Origin: Castellaniella sp049671645
GTDB taxonomy: Bacteria > Pseudomonadota > Gammaproteobacteria > Burkholderiales > Burkholderiaceae_B
Reading direction: 5' to 3'
DNA: 64,000 nt
Assembly (NCBI RefSeq): GCF_049671645.1
Contig: NZ_JBATVG010000023.1
Span: 1-64,000, forward strand
The notes under the pieces were generated by a model. The model saw only the letters and a program-made list of their open reading frames with translations, did no database searches and was not told the origin of the DNA. Of the stretch, positions 46,601-54,814 are shown piece after piece; positions within the stretch are counted from its first letter, which is position 1, and the number at the start of each line of letters is the position of its first letter. The position numbers and the translations under genes were made by a program.

Positions 46601-47295
46601 CTACGCAAACCATCCTGATCGTCGAAGACGAGGCCAACATCCGCCGCTTCGTGCGCATCGCCCTGGAGCAGGAGGGCATGACCGTCTTCGAAGCGCCATC
46701 CGGCCAGAAGGCCCGAACGGACGCGGCAACGCGCCGGCCCGACCTGATCATCGTGGATCTCGGCCTGCCCGACTGCGACGGCAAGGACCTGATCCAGGAT
46801 GTCAGGACCTGGACGCAAGCGCCGATCCTGGTGCTGTCCGCGCGCGAGCAAGAGGCGGAAAAGGTCGCGGCCCTCGATGCGGGGGCCGACGACTACCTGG
46901 TGAAGCCCTTCGGTGTGCCCGAACTGATCGCGCGCATCCGCGCCCTGCTGCGGCGAGCGCATGCGATACCCGGCGTCAACGCGGCATCTTCACAGGTCGT
47001 CTTCGGGCCGGTGGCAGTGGACCTGGCCAGCCACGCTGTCACCCGCAATGGCGAGGCCGTCCACCTGACACCTATTCAATTCCGCCTGCTGGCGGCGCTG
47101 ATCAGAGGCCAGGGCAAAGTGCTGACCCACCGTCAGCTGTTGCTGGAAACCTGGGGCCCGGGCTATGCGGACCGGGCCCACTACCTGCGCATCTACATGA
47201 TGCAATTACGCCAGAAACTGGAAGACGACGCCACGCAACCCAAGTACCTGATCACCGAATTGCAAGTGGGCTACCGGCTGGCGGGGCTGACGTAA
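46597..47295 (+). CDS. kdpE: KdpE, response regulator of the kdp operon
   Basis: This 232-aa OmpR-family protein has a receiver domain with acidic pocket E10/D11, phospho-acceptor D54 (IIVDLGLPDCDG) and Lys in YLVKPFG. A winged-helix DNA-binding domain follows (about 130-230, LTPIQFRLLAALI). It activates kdpFACB transcription when phosphorylated by KdpD. It overlaps kdpD by 4 bases (ATGA) and is convergent with the dehydrogenase gene 4 bases away. Confidence 0.96.
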   Translation: MTTQTILIVEDEANIRRFVRIALEQEGMTVFEAPSGQKARTDAATRRPDLIIVDLGLPDCDGKDLIQDVRTWTQAPILVLSAREQEAEKVAALDAGADDYLVKPFGVPELIARIRALLRRAHAIPGVNAASSQVVFGPVAVDLASHAVTRNGEAVHLTPIQFRLLAALIRGQGKVLTHRQLLLETWGPGYADRAHYLRIYMMQLRQKLEDDATQPKYLITELQVGYRLAGLT

Positions 47296-47298
47296 GCA

Positions 47299-48744
47299 TC
47301 ACACCCCGACGGCCGAGACCGCCTTGGTATTCAGATAGGCTTCCAGCGCCTCGGGGCCGCCCTCGGAACCATAGCCGGAATCCTTGACCCCGCCAAACGG
47401 CAATTCGGCCGACGGCGTGGCGGGCTGGTTGATCCACAGCATGCCGGTTTCCACACGGCTGATCAGTTGCTGCACATTGCGCAGCGAACGGGTGAAGGCG
47501 TAGGCCGACAGACCGTAAGACAGGCGGTTGGCCTCGGTGATGGCTTCTTCCAGGCGATCGAAGGTGCGGATGCCCGCCACCGGGCCGAAGGGCTCATTGT
47601 TGAACAGATCGGCGTCCGTGGTCAGCCCGGCGATGATGGTTGGCGCGAAGAAGTTGCCTGTATCGCCGACACGGCTACCCCCGGTGAGAACCTCGGCGCC
47701 GCGCTGACGGGCGTCCTCGACCACTTGGGCGATGGCCGAGACGCGGCGGGCGTTGGCCAGAGGCCCCAGGGTGGTGTTTTCCGCCAGGCCATCGCCCAGG
47801 GTCAGGGATTCGGCATGGCGCACGAAGGCCTGTGTGAACTCGCGCGCCAGGCTGCTGTGCACCAGGAAGCGCGTGGGCGAAATGCAGACCTGGCCTGCGT
47901 TGCGGAACTTGCTGGCGCCGGAGACCTTGACCGCCAGTTCCAGGTCTGCATCTTCGGCGATGATGACCGGGGCGTGGCCGCCCAGTTCCATCGACACCCG
48001 TTTCATATGGGCGCCCGCCAGGGCGGCCAACTGCTTGCCGACCGGGGTGGATCCGGTGAACGTGACCTTGCGGATGACGGGGTGCGGGATCAGATAAGCG
48101 GAGATTTCCGCCGGATTGCCGTAGACCAGCCCGACCACGCCCGGCGGCAAACCCGCATCGACGAAGGTCTGCAGCAATGCGGCCGGAGAAGCCGGCGTTT
48201 CTTCGGGCGCTTTGCACAGGAAGGAGCAGCCCGTCGCCAATGCCGCGCCCAGTTTGCGCACGACCTGATTGATGGGGAAATTCCAGGGCGTGAATGCAGC
48301 CACCGGGCCTACGGGCTCTTTCACGACCATCTGCAGGGCCTGCGAATTGCGCGACGGCACGATGCGGCCGTACACCCGCAGTCCTTCGTCGGCGAACCAT
48401 TCCAGCAGCGTGGCGCCAGCCAGGGTCTCGCCCCGGGCCTCGGCCAGCGGCTTGCCCTGTTCCTGCGTCAACAGGCGGGCGATGTCTTCCGCGCGTTCGC
48501 GCAGCAAGGCCGCCGCGCGGCGCATGACGGCGGCGCGTTCGTGCGCCGGCGTGTCCCGCCACGTCTCGAACCCTCGCTGCGCAGCCGCCAGGGCGCGATC
48601 CAGATCGGCAATACCGGCGTGGGCTACTTTGCCGATGATCTGGCCGGTCGCCGGGTTGAGCACGTCTTGCGTGCGGCCATCGGCCGCGGCCACCCATTGA
48701 TTGTCGATCAGGAGCTGTGTATCGGGATATGCATGGCTTGTCAT
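47299..48744 (-). CDS. Succinate-semialdehyde dehydrogenase family (GabD-like)
   Basis: This 481-aa NAD(P)+ aldehyde dehydrogenase has TPWNFPINQVVRKLGAALAT (catalytic Asn), ELGGHAPVIIAEDAD (general base Glu), GQVCISPTRFLV (catalytic Cys) and the C-terminal ELPFGGVKDSGYGSEGG of the GabD group. It oxidises succinate semialdehyde or a related omega-oxo acid. The ATG at 48744 matches the family N-terminus. A longer frame to 48864 adds an unrelated Arg-rich stretch. It is a single-gene unit. Other semialdehydes are possible substrates. Confidence 0.88.
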   Translation of the reverse strand: MTSHAYPDTQLLIDNQWVAAADGRTQDVLNPATGQIIGKVAHAGIADLDRALAAAQRGFETWRDTPAHERAAVMRRAAALLRERAEDIARLLTQEQGKPLAEARGETLAGATLLEWFADEGLRVYGRIVPSRNSQALQMVVKEPVGPVAAFTPWNFPINQVVRKLGAALATGCSFLCKAPEETPASPAALLQTFVDAGLPPGVVGLVYGNPAEISAYLIPHPVIRKVTFTGSTPVGKQLAALAGAHMKRVSMELGGHAPVIIAEDADLELAVKVSGASKFRNAGQVCISPTRFLVHSSLAREFTQAFVRHAESLTLGDGLAENTTLGPLANARRVSAIAQVVEDARQRGAEVLTGGSRVGDTGNFFAPTIIAGLTTDADLFNNEPFGPVAGIRTFDRLEEAITEANRLSYGLSAYAFTRSLRNVQQLISRVETGMLWINQPATPSAELPFGGVKDSGYGSEGGPEALEAYLNTKAVSAVGV

Positions 48745-48903
48745 CGTTGGGTACCTTTGAATCGGGATCGGACGTACAGCCGTCCGCATCGGATGAGATC
48801 GACTGAGTATAGAGTACGCGGGAAGGGATGCGCAGGATGCGCGCCTTGATGAAAGCGCGCGCACCTACTATAAATCAAGGGTCGATGCCGGACCCGGCGA
48901 ACC

Positions 48904-50064
48904 ATGACAGGCGCACGCATGATGACCCGATCCTCCCTCCTCGCCCGGCTGATGCTGACCACGTTGCTTGCCTTGCCGCTGCCCCGCGCCCAGGCCGCGT
49001 CCGTCAACGCAGGCGCCCTCGCGCCGGATGCCGAGACACCCTTCGCCCTTCAGCGCGTCGCCGCATTCAATGCCCCCTGGGCCATCGCCTTCCTGCCCGA
49101 TGGCCGCCTCGTGGTCACCGAAAAGGCCGGCCGCATGTTCCTGGCCACCCAGGCCGGCGCCAAAACCGCTATCGAAGGCATCCCCGCAGTCTATGACCGG
49201 GGCCAGAACGGCCTGCTGGATGTGGCGCCCTCACCGGATTTCAGCCGGGACCACACCCTGTATTTCACCTTCGTGGCGCCCGACAGTGCGGGCGGCGCGC
49301 TGGTCCTGGCCCGCGCCCGGCTGCAGGAATCCGCCGGCGGCGCGCGCCTGGACGCACCGGAAATCCTGTGGCGGCAACAGCCGGGCAGCCGCGGCGGCCA
49401 ACCCGGTGGCATCGTCGCCTTTTCGCCCGACGGCAGGCATGTGTTCCTGACGGTCGGCGACCGCATGGAACCCGACACGGCCCAGGATCCCGACGCAGCC
49501 CGAGGCAAGATCCTGCGCCTGAACCGGGATGGGTCCGCCCCGGCCGACAACCCCATGGCCGGGCAACATGGCACCCGCGCGCTGACCTGGACGACCGGCC
49601 ACCGCAACCCCTACGGGCTGGCCTTCGCGCCCGACGGGCGATTATGGGAACACGAGATGGGCCCCAGGGGCGGCGACGAGCTGAACCTGATCCTGCCCGG
49701 CAAGAACTACGGCTGGCCGGTCGTTTCCAATGGCGACCAGTACAGCGGCATCCCGATCCCCCGGCATGACACACATCCGGAATTCGAGGCCCCCCGCGTC
49801 TACTGGACCCCCGTGATCGCCCCTGCCGGACTGGCGTTTTACCAGGGATCGCAATTCCCCACATGGCAAGGATCGGCGCTGATCGGCGGCCTGCGGGCCG
49901 AGAGCCTGGTGCGGATCGCGTTCGGCCCCGACGGCGCCGCCCGGCAGGCCGATCGCTGGCCCCAGGGCGCGCGCATCCGCGACGTCGCCGTGTCGCCCGA
50001 CGGGGCGGTCTGGATCATCCAGGATGGCGCCCATGCGGCGCTGCTGCGGCTGATCGCCCGATGA
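48904..50064 (+). CDS. PQQ-dependent sugar dehydrogenase-like secreted protein
   Basis: The 386-aa protein has a signal peptide (about residues 7-31, ending AQAAS) and a six-blade propeller of the Asd/YliI and soluble glucose dehydrogenase family. Examples are PWAIAFLPDGRLVVTEKAGR, GHRNPYGLAFAPDGRLWEHE and GPRGGDELNLILPGKNYGWP. The segment that normally reads H-x-G-x-R (catalytic His) reads GGQPGGIVAFSPDG here, so both His and Arg appear replaced. It may be a non-canonical or catalytically changed subfamily. The start could be 48904, 48919 or 48922. No PQQ biosynthesis gene is in the window. Confidence 0.82.
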   Translation: MTGARMMTRSSLLARLMLTTLLALPLPRAQAASVNAGALAPDAETPFALQRVAAFNAPWAIAFLPDGRLVVTEKAGRMFLATQAGAKTAIEGIPAVYDRGQNGLLDVAPSPDFSRDHTLYFTFVAPDSAGGALVLARARLQESAGGARLDAPEILWRQQPGSRGGQPGGIVAFSPDGRHVFLTVGDRMEPDTAQDPDAARGKILRLNRDGSAPADNPMAGQHGTRALTWTTGHRNPYGLAFAPDGRLWEHEMGPRGGDELNLILPGKNYGWPVVSNGDQYSGIPIPRHDTHPEFEAPRVYWTPVIAPAGLAFYQGSQFPTWQGSALIGGLRAESLVRIAFGPDGAARQADRWPQGARIRDVAVSPDGAVWIIQDGAHAALLRLIAR

Positions 50065-50112
50065 CCAACCGGTATTGGACGGCCACGAGCCCTACCCGGG
50101 CTTCGAACCCAT

Positions 50113-50148
50113 GAAAAAAGCCGGATCAGCTAAACGCTGATCCGGCTT
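50113..50148 (-). terminator. Rho-independent terminator of tRNA-Pro
   Basis: AAGCCGGATCAGC (50118-50130) and GCTGATCCGGCTT (50136-50148) form a perfect 13-bp stem with a 5-base loop. On the minus strand it is followed by a run of T (complement of 50114-50119). It sits just 3' of the tRNA. Confidence 0.9.
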
Positions 50149-50157
50149 CTTGAATGA

Positions 50158-50234
50158 TGGTCGGGGTGACATGATTCGAACATGCGACTCCTACGTCCCG
50201 AACGTAGTACTCTACCAGGCTGAGCTACACCCCG
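50158..50234 (-). tRNA. tRNA-Pro (anticodon CGG)
   Basis: The 77-base gene on the minus strand has a cloverleaf with acceptor stem CGGGGTG/CACCCCG. The anticodon stem CTACG/CGTAG surrounds the loop TTCGGGA (anticodon CGG), and the T-arm is GCATG-TTCGAAT-CATGT. The 3' CCA is encoded (complement of 50158-50160). It decodes CCG, a common proline codon in this GC-rich genome. Confidence 0.95.
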
Positions 50235-50297
50235 ACGGGGATGCTTGAAGGACGTCAAATCGGGGAAACCCAGCACCTGCGCCCAACACGGGAAATT

Positions 50298-51263
50298 TCA
50301 ACGATCACGCTCGACCGCGAAAGCACAGAATTTTAGCAGAGTTTCACGGTAAACGGAATTCGGGAAGGCGGACAGGGCCTGGCGGGCCAGATCGGCCTCG
50401 GCCTGGGCGGCTTGGCGGGTGTAGTCCAGCGCATCGGTGGCGTGGATGGCGCGGGCCACGGCCTCGAAATCGGCGTCGCCGGTTTCGATGGCCCGACGGA
50501 TCAGGCCGCGCTGTTCAGCCGTGCCGGTTTCCAGGACGCGGATCAGCGGCAGCGTGGGTTTACCCTCGCGCAGGTCGTCGCCGACGTTCTTCCCCAGCGC
50601 CTGCACGTCGCCGCTGTAGTCCAGTACGTCGTCGATCAGCTGGAAGGCCGTGCCCATATGCCGGCCGTAGGCGGCGGCGGCGGATTCCTGTTCCGGCGTG
50701 GCGCCGGATATGATGGCCCCCACCTGGGCGGCGGCCTCGAACAGTTTGGCGGTCTTGTAGCGCACGACCTGCAGATAGCGGTCCAGAGAGACGTCCGGAT
50801 CGTGGACGTTCAGCAACTGCAGGACCTCGCCTTCCGCAATGATGGTGGTGGCGGCCGACAGCACGGCCATGGCGGCCATCGAATCGGATTCCACCATCAT
50901 TTCAAACGACCGCGAATACAGGTAATCGCCCACCAGCACGCTGGCGGCATTGCCGAACACGGCGTTGGCGGTGTCGCGGCCCCGGCGCATGTCGGATTCG
51001 TCGACCACGTCGTCGTGCAGCAGCGTGGCGGTATGGATGAATTCGACCACGGCGGCCAGGCGATGATGATTGTTCCCCTGGTAGCCCATGGCGCCCGCCA
51101 CCAGCAGCACCATGGCCGGGCGCATGCGCTTGCCGCCCGCGCCGACGATGTAATCGCCGATTGTGCGGATCAGGACGACTTCGGAATCCAGACGGGCGCG
51201 GATGACGGCATCGACCGCCTGCATGTCGGACACAATGGGGGCGAAGAGTTCGGAGAAATTCAA
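50298..51263 (-). CDS. ispB: Octaprenyl diphosphate synthase
   Basis: This 321-aa trans-polyprenyl synthase (E. coli IspB is 323) has the first Asp-rich motif DDVVD at 84-88, the second Asp-rich motif DDVLDYSGD and GKRMRPA near the N-terminus. It makes the ubiquinone side chain. The start was set at TTG 51263 (MNFSELFAPI) by family length. The open frame continues to a TTG at 51302 through a Pro-rich stretch without similarity. An internal ATG comes 13 codons later. It is downstream of no rplU/rpmA pair in this window; the divergent neighbour is the DUF815 ATPase. Confidence 0.93.
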   Translation of the reverse strand: MNFSELFAPIVSDMQAVDAVIRARLDSEVVLIRTIGDYIVGAGGKRMRPAMVLLVAGAMGYQGNNHHRLAAVVEFIHTATLLHDDVVDESDMRRGRDTANAVFGNAASVLVGDYLYSRSFEMMVESDSMAAMAVLSAATTIIAEGEVLQLLNVHDPDVSLDRYLQVVRYKTAKLFEAAAQVGAIISGATPEQESAAAAYGRHMGTAFQLIDDVLDYSGDVQALGKNVGDDLREGKPTLPLIRVLETGTAEQRGLIRRAIETGDADFEAVARAIHATDALDYTRQAAQAEADLARQALSAFPNSVYRETLLKFCAFAVERDR

Positions 51264-51344
51264 GGCGGACCCGGATACTGGTGGGCGCGGCGCCGGCCGC
51301 AAAGACCCAGATTATACTTTCCGGATCACAATCAGGAGAACCCA

Positions 51345-52211
51345 GTGGCTGACCCACAAATGCAGGCCCTCATGGAACGCGCCCTGGGCGTGCTCGCCCA
51401 GATCGAGGCCTGGCTGCCGCCCGCCCCGCCGGCCATCGACTGGACCGCTCATGCCTACCGCTGGCAGCGGCGTGGCGCGCGCGGCTGGCTGGACGCTGTC
51501 CACCGCATCGCGCCCATCCACCTGGGCGACCTGCAGCACGTCGAACGGCAAAAGGCCACGCTGGAACGCAACACCCTGGCCTTTCTGCAGGGCAGGCCCG
51601 CCAACAACGTGCTGATGACCGGCGCGCGCGGCACGGGCAAAAGCTCCCTGGTCCGCGCCCTGCTGGATGCCTATGCCGGTCAGGGTCTGCGCCTGATCGA
51701 GATCGACAAGTCCGACCTGGGCGACCTGGGCCAGATCATCGAACTGATTTCCAATCGGCCGGAACGCTACATCGTCTTTTGCGACGATCTGTCCTTCGAG
51801 GAAGGCGAGGCCGGCTACAAGGCCCTGAAATCCGCCCTGGACGGCTCGGTGGCCTCGCCAGGGGACAATCTGCTGATCTACGCCACGTCCAACCGGCGCC
51901 ACCTGATGCCGGAATACATGCACGAAAACCTGGAAGCCCAGCACCAGCCCGATGGCGAAATCCACCCGGGCGAAACCGTGGAAGAAAAAATCTCACTGTC
52001 GGAACGCTTCGGCCTGTGGCTGTCGTTCTATCCCTTCGCGCAAAACGACTACCTGGACATCGTCAACCATTGGCTGGCCTTCCACGGGTGCTCGGCGGAC
52101 CAGATCGACGCATCCCGCCCCGAGGCCCTGCAATGGGCGCTGGAACGCGGCTCGCGCTCAGGCCGGGTCGCCCGGCAATTCGCCCGTGACTGGGCCGCCC
52201 GCCATGTCTGA
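51345..52211 (+). CDS. DUF815-family AAA ATPase
   Basis: The 288-aa protein has Walker A GARGTGKSS, a Walker B-like IVFCDDLSFE and sensor segment LIYATSNRRHLMPE of the DUF815 ATPases, which have no settled function. The start is a GTG at 51345, chosen because AGGAG lies at 51334-51338 with proper spacing and the conserved sequence begins there. A much longer frame upstream runs antisense to ispB and is a shadow. The Nudix-TenI gene follows after 43 bases, a pairing common in beta-proteobacteria. Confidence 0.88.
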   Translation: MADPQMQALMERALGVLAQIEAWLPPAPPAIDWTAHAYRWQRRGARGWLDAVHRIAPIHLGDLQHVERQKATLERNTLAFLQGRPANNVLMTGARGTGKSSLVRALLDAYAGQGLRLIEIDKSDLGDLGQIIELISNRPERYIVFCDDLSFEEGEAGYKALKSALDGSVASPGDNLLIYATSNRRHLMPEYMHENLEAQHQPDGEIHPGETVEEKISLSERFGLWLSFYPFAQNDYLDIVNHWLAFHGCSADQIDASRPEALQWALERGSRSGRVARQFARDWAARHV

Positions 52212-52254
52212 CGCCGCCCCGACCGCCCACCGAAAACTCTGCTCCTGATCCGCC

Positions 52255-53256
52255 ATGACTGATCCCAAACCTTATGTTCGCGTGGCCGCCGGCCTGATCC
52301 TTGACTCCCGAGGCCGGCTGCTGCTGGGCCAACGTCCCGAAGGCAAGGCCTGGCCGGGCTGGTGGGAATTCCCGGGGGGCAAGATCGAAGCCGGAGAAAC
52401 CGTCGAACAGGCTCTGGTCCGCGAACTGGACGAGGAACTGGGCATCCGCGCCACCCGCGTCTATCCCTGGGTCGTGCACGTGCACGAATACCCCAAATCC
52501 ATCGTCGAACTGGCGTTCTGCCAGGTCACGGCCTGGGAAGGGGAACCGCACGGCCGCGAAAACCAGGCGCTGGACTGGGTGGACCCCTGGGACATCCGCC
52601 TGGACGAATCAGAACACCCGATCGGCCCCGGCGGCGGTTCCCTGCTGCCGGCCGCCGCCCCGCCGCTACGCTGGCTGCGCCTGCCTACCCGCTACCGGAT
52701 CAGCAGCATCGGCCATCCCGACCACCTCGCGGGCTGGCTGGCCCGGCTGCGCCAGGAACTGCTGGGCGGCCTGCAACTGGTGCAGTTCCGCGAGCCCGGC
52801 TGGGCCGGGGATGCCGACAGCCTGCAGGCAGCCTTCCAGGCCACGCTGGCGCTGTGCCGCCAACAGGGCGCCCGATGCCTGATCAATAGCTGCCACCCGC
52901 ACGCCTGGTGGTCGCAGGCCGACGGCATCCAGTTGCGGGCTGCCGATGCCGCCCGCGTCCTGCAGCAGGATATCCGCCCGCCCGGCTGGCTGGGGGTTTC
53001 GGCGCACGACGAGGAAGGCATCGCCACCGCCCGGCAGTTGCAGGCCGATTTTGTCGTGCTGGGCCATGTGCATGAGACCGACAGCCATCCGGGCGCCGCG
53101 CCCCTGGGCTGGGACCGGTTCGGCGCGCTGGCCGCGGCGGCCGGCCGCCCGGTCTTCGCCATCGGCGGGCAGTCGCTGGATACCCAGGAAGCCGCGCGGC
53201 GCAACGGCGCCCACGGGATCGCCGCCCTGCGCGGGCAACTGATCGAAACCTGCTGA
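52255..53256 (+). CDS. Nudix hydrolase (MutT-type) fused to a TenI/ThiE-like domain
   Basis: The 333-aa protein has an N-terminal MutT domain (about 5-130) with Nudix box GGKIEAGETVEQALVRELDEELG. A C-terminal thiamine-phosphate-synthase/TenI-like barrel follows (about 150-330, LQLVQFREPGW, HVHETDSHPGAAPLGW, VFAIGGQ). The MutT part would remove oxidised dGTP such as 8-oxo-dGTP. The role of the TenI-like part is unknown. This fusion is found in many proteobacteria. It is convergent with the outer-membrane factor gene. Confidence 0.9.
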   Translation: MTDPKPYVRVAAGLILDSRGRLLLGQRPEGKAWPGWWEFPGGKIEAGETVEQALVRELDEELGIRATRVYPWVVHVHEYPKSIVELAFCQVTAWEGEPHGRENQALDWVDPWDIRLDESEHPIGPGGGSLLPAAAPPLRWLRLPTRYRISSIGHPDHLAGWLARLRQELLGGLQLVQFREPGWAGDADSLQAAFQATLALCRQQGARCLINSCHPHAWWSQADGIQLRAADAARVLQQDIRPPGWLGVSAHDEEGIATARQLQADFVVLGHVHETDSHPGAAPLGWDRFGALAAAAGRPVFAIGGQSLDTQEAARRNGAHGIAALRGQLIETC

Positions 53257-53266
53257 ACCGCAGGCC

Positions 53267-54814
53267 TCAGGGGCTGCGTTGGCCCGAGGCAGGCGCGCCA
53301 TCCCCCGCGGGCGCTGCCTGCGCTACGGGCTCGACGTAGCCACCCCCCAGGGCCGCCACCAGTTGCACGGCGGCGGCCAGACGCTGCGACTGCAGGCTCA
53401 GCACATTCTGCTCCGCGCTCAGGGCGCTGGTCTGCGCCTGCACCACGCTCAGATAATCCACCAGACCGGCCTGGTACTGATTCGTCACCTGCCGCAGCGT
53501 TTCGCGGGATGCCGCCAGGGCGCGGTCCTGGGCTTCCTGTTCTCGCACCAGGGCTTGCGACTGCACCAGGGCGTCCTCGACTTCGCGCAGGGCGTCCAGC
53601 ACAGTCTTGCGATATTGCGCCGCCTGGGCGTCGTAGGCAGCGCGGGCGGACTCGACAGCCGCGCTGCGAGCGCCGCCATCGAACAGGCTGAGCGCCAGGC
53701 TGGGACCCAGCGTCCAGAACCGGGCCGGGGCCATGATCCAGGAGGCGAACTCCCCGGCCCGGAAGCCGCCCTGGGCATTGAGCGTCAGATCGGGGAACCA
53801 GGCGGCCTGTGCTACGCCGATCCTGGCATTGGCCTGCGCCGCGCGGCGCTCGGCCGCCGCCACATCGGGACGCTGCTGCAGCAGCGCCGACGGCACCCCC
53901 ACCGGCACGGCGGGCACTGCTGGCAGACGGTCGCCCGCCGGCATCCGGAAGCCTGCAGGGACCTGGCCCAACAGGATGGCCAGGGCGTGCACCTGCTGTT
54001 CCCGCTGCCAACCCAGACGGATGCGCTGCACCTGGGCCTGATCCAACTGGGCCGAGGCCGCCGCCACGTCGGCCGACGATGCCACGCCGGCCGCGTAGCG
54101 GTTGCGCGTCATCTGCAGCGCCCGTTCGTATTCGTCCAGCGTGCGGGCCAGCAGCGCATCCTGGCGCTGGCTGGCTCGCACGCCGATATATGTCTGCGCC
54201 AAGGTCGACTGCAGACTGAGGCGCATGGCGGCCAGATCGGCCGCGCCGGCCTGGGCTCCCGCCTGAGCGGCCTCGACGTCGCGGCGCACCCGGCCCCATA
54301 GATCGACTTCCCAGCTGACGCTGCCCGACAGCGAGAAATTGTTGGACGGATTATTGGCGCTGGACAGGCCCTGTCCCGACCGGGTGGCCGAGGACGACAC
54401 GTCCAGGGACGGAAACAGCCCCGCCCGCGCGGACCCCAGGGCGGCCTGCGCCTGTCGGTACTGGGCTTCGGCCTGCGCGATGTCCAGGTTGCCGGCCGGC
54501 ATGCGGGCCATCAGTGCGTCCAGCCCCGCATCGCCGAACATCCGCCACCAATCCAGGGGCAGCGCGGCATCGCCGGGCTGTGCCAAGCGCCACTGGCCCG
54601 CCGGGGCGTGCGCATAAGCGGCGCCGAGATCCTGCGCCGGACGCCGGTAGTCGGGTCCGACGGCGCAGGCGCCCAGCGACAGGCCCAGCATCAGCACCAG
54701 GCCCAGGCGGACGCGGCGCCCGGCGCAGCCGCCGCGGCGATGCGTCCGCTTACCGGACCCGGGCCGGCGATCCGCCGCGCCGACAGGCGGGGCATTCACA
54801 AAAAAATCAGACAT
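53267..54814 (-). CDS. RND efflux outer-membrane lipoprotein (NodT/OprM family)
   Basis: The 515-aa protein has a signal peptide with a lipobox LGACAVGPDYRRP (Cys is the lipidated residue) and two outer-membrane efflux (TolC-type) repeats rich in coiled coil. It forms the outer-membrane channel for the MdtABC/MuxABC-like pump. The ATG at 54814 overlaps the stop of the upstream RND gene by 8 bases. A Met at 54826 is a less likely start. It is the last gene of the efflux operon. Confidence 0.92.
   Translation of the reverse strand: MSDFFVNAPPVGAADRRPGSGKRTHRRGGCAGRRVRLGLVLMLGLSLGACAVGPDYRRPAQDLGAAYAHAPAGQWRLAQPGDAALPLDWWRMFGDAGLDALMARMPAGNLDIAQAEAQYRQAQAALGSARAGLFPSLDVSSSATRSGQGLSSANNPSNNFSLSGSVSWEVDLWGRVRRDVEAAQAGAQAGAADLAAMRLSLQSTLAQTYIGVRASQRQDALLARTLDEYERALQMTRNRYAAGVASSADVAAASAQLDQAQVQRIRLGWQREQQVHALAILLGQVPAGFRMPAGDRLPAVPAVPVGVPSALLQQRPDVAAAERRAAQANARIGVAQAAWFPDLTLNAQGGFRAGEFASWIMAPARFWTLGPSLALSLFDGGARSAAVESARAAYDAQAAQYRKTVLDALREVEDALVQSQALVREQEAQDRALAASRETLRQVTNQYQAGLVDYLSVVQAQTSALSAEQNVLSLQSQRLAAAVQLVAALGGGYVEPVAQAAPAGDGAPASGQRSP

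Noticed and set aside
50158..50234. tRNA-Pro as an integration site for a mobile element
   Set aside because: No integrase, no direct repeat of the tRNA 3' end and no phage genes are visible nearby.
50412..51344. Upstream extension of the DUF815 ATPase frame by about 310 codons
   Set aside because: It lies antisense to ispB and lacks similarity. A GTG with a good ribosome-binding site at 51345 marks the true start.
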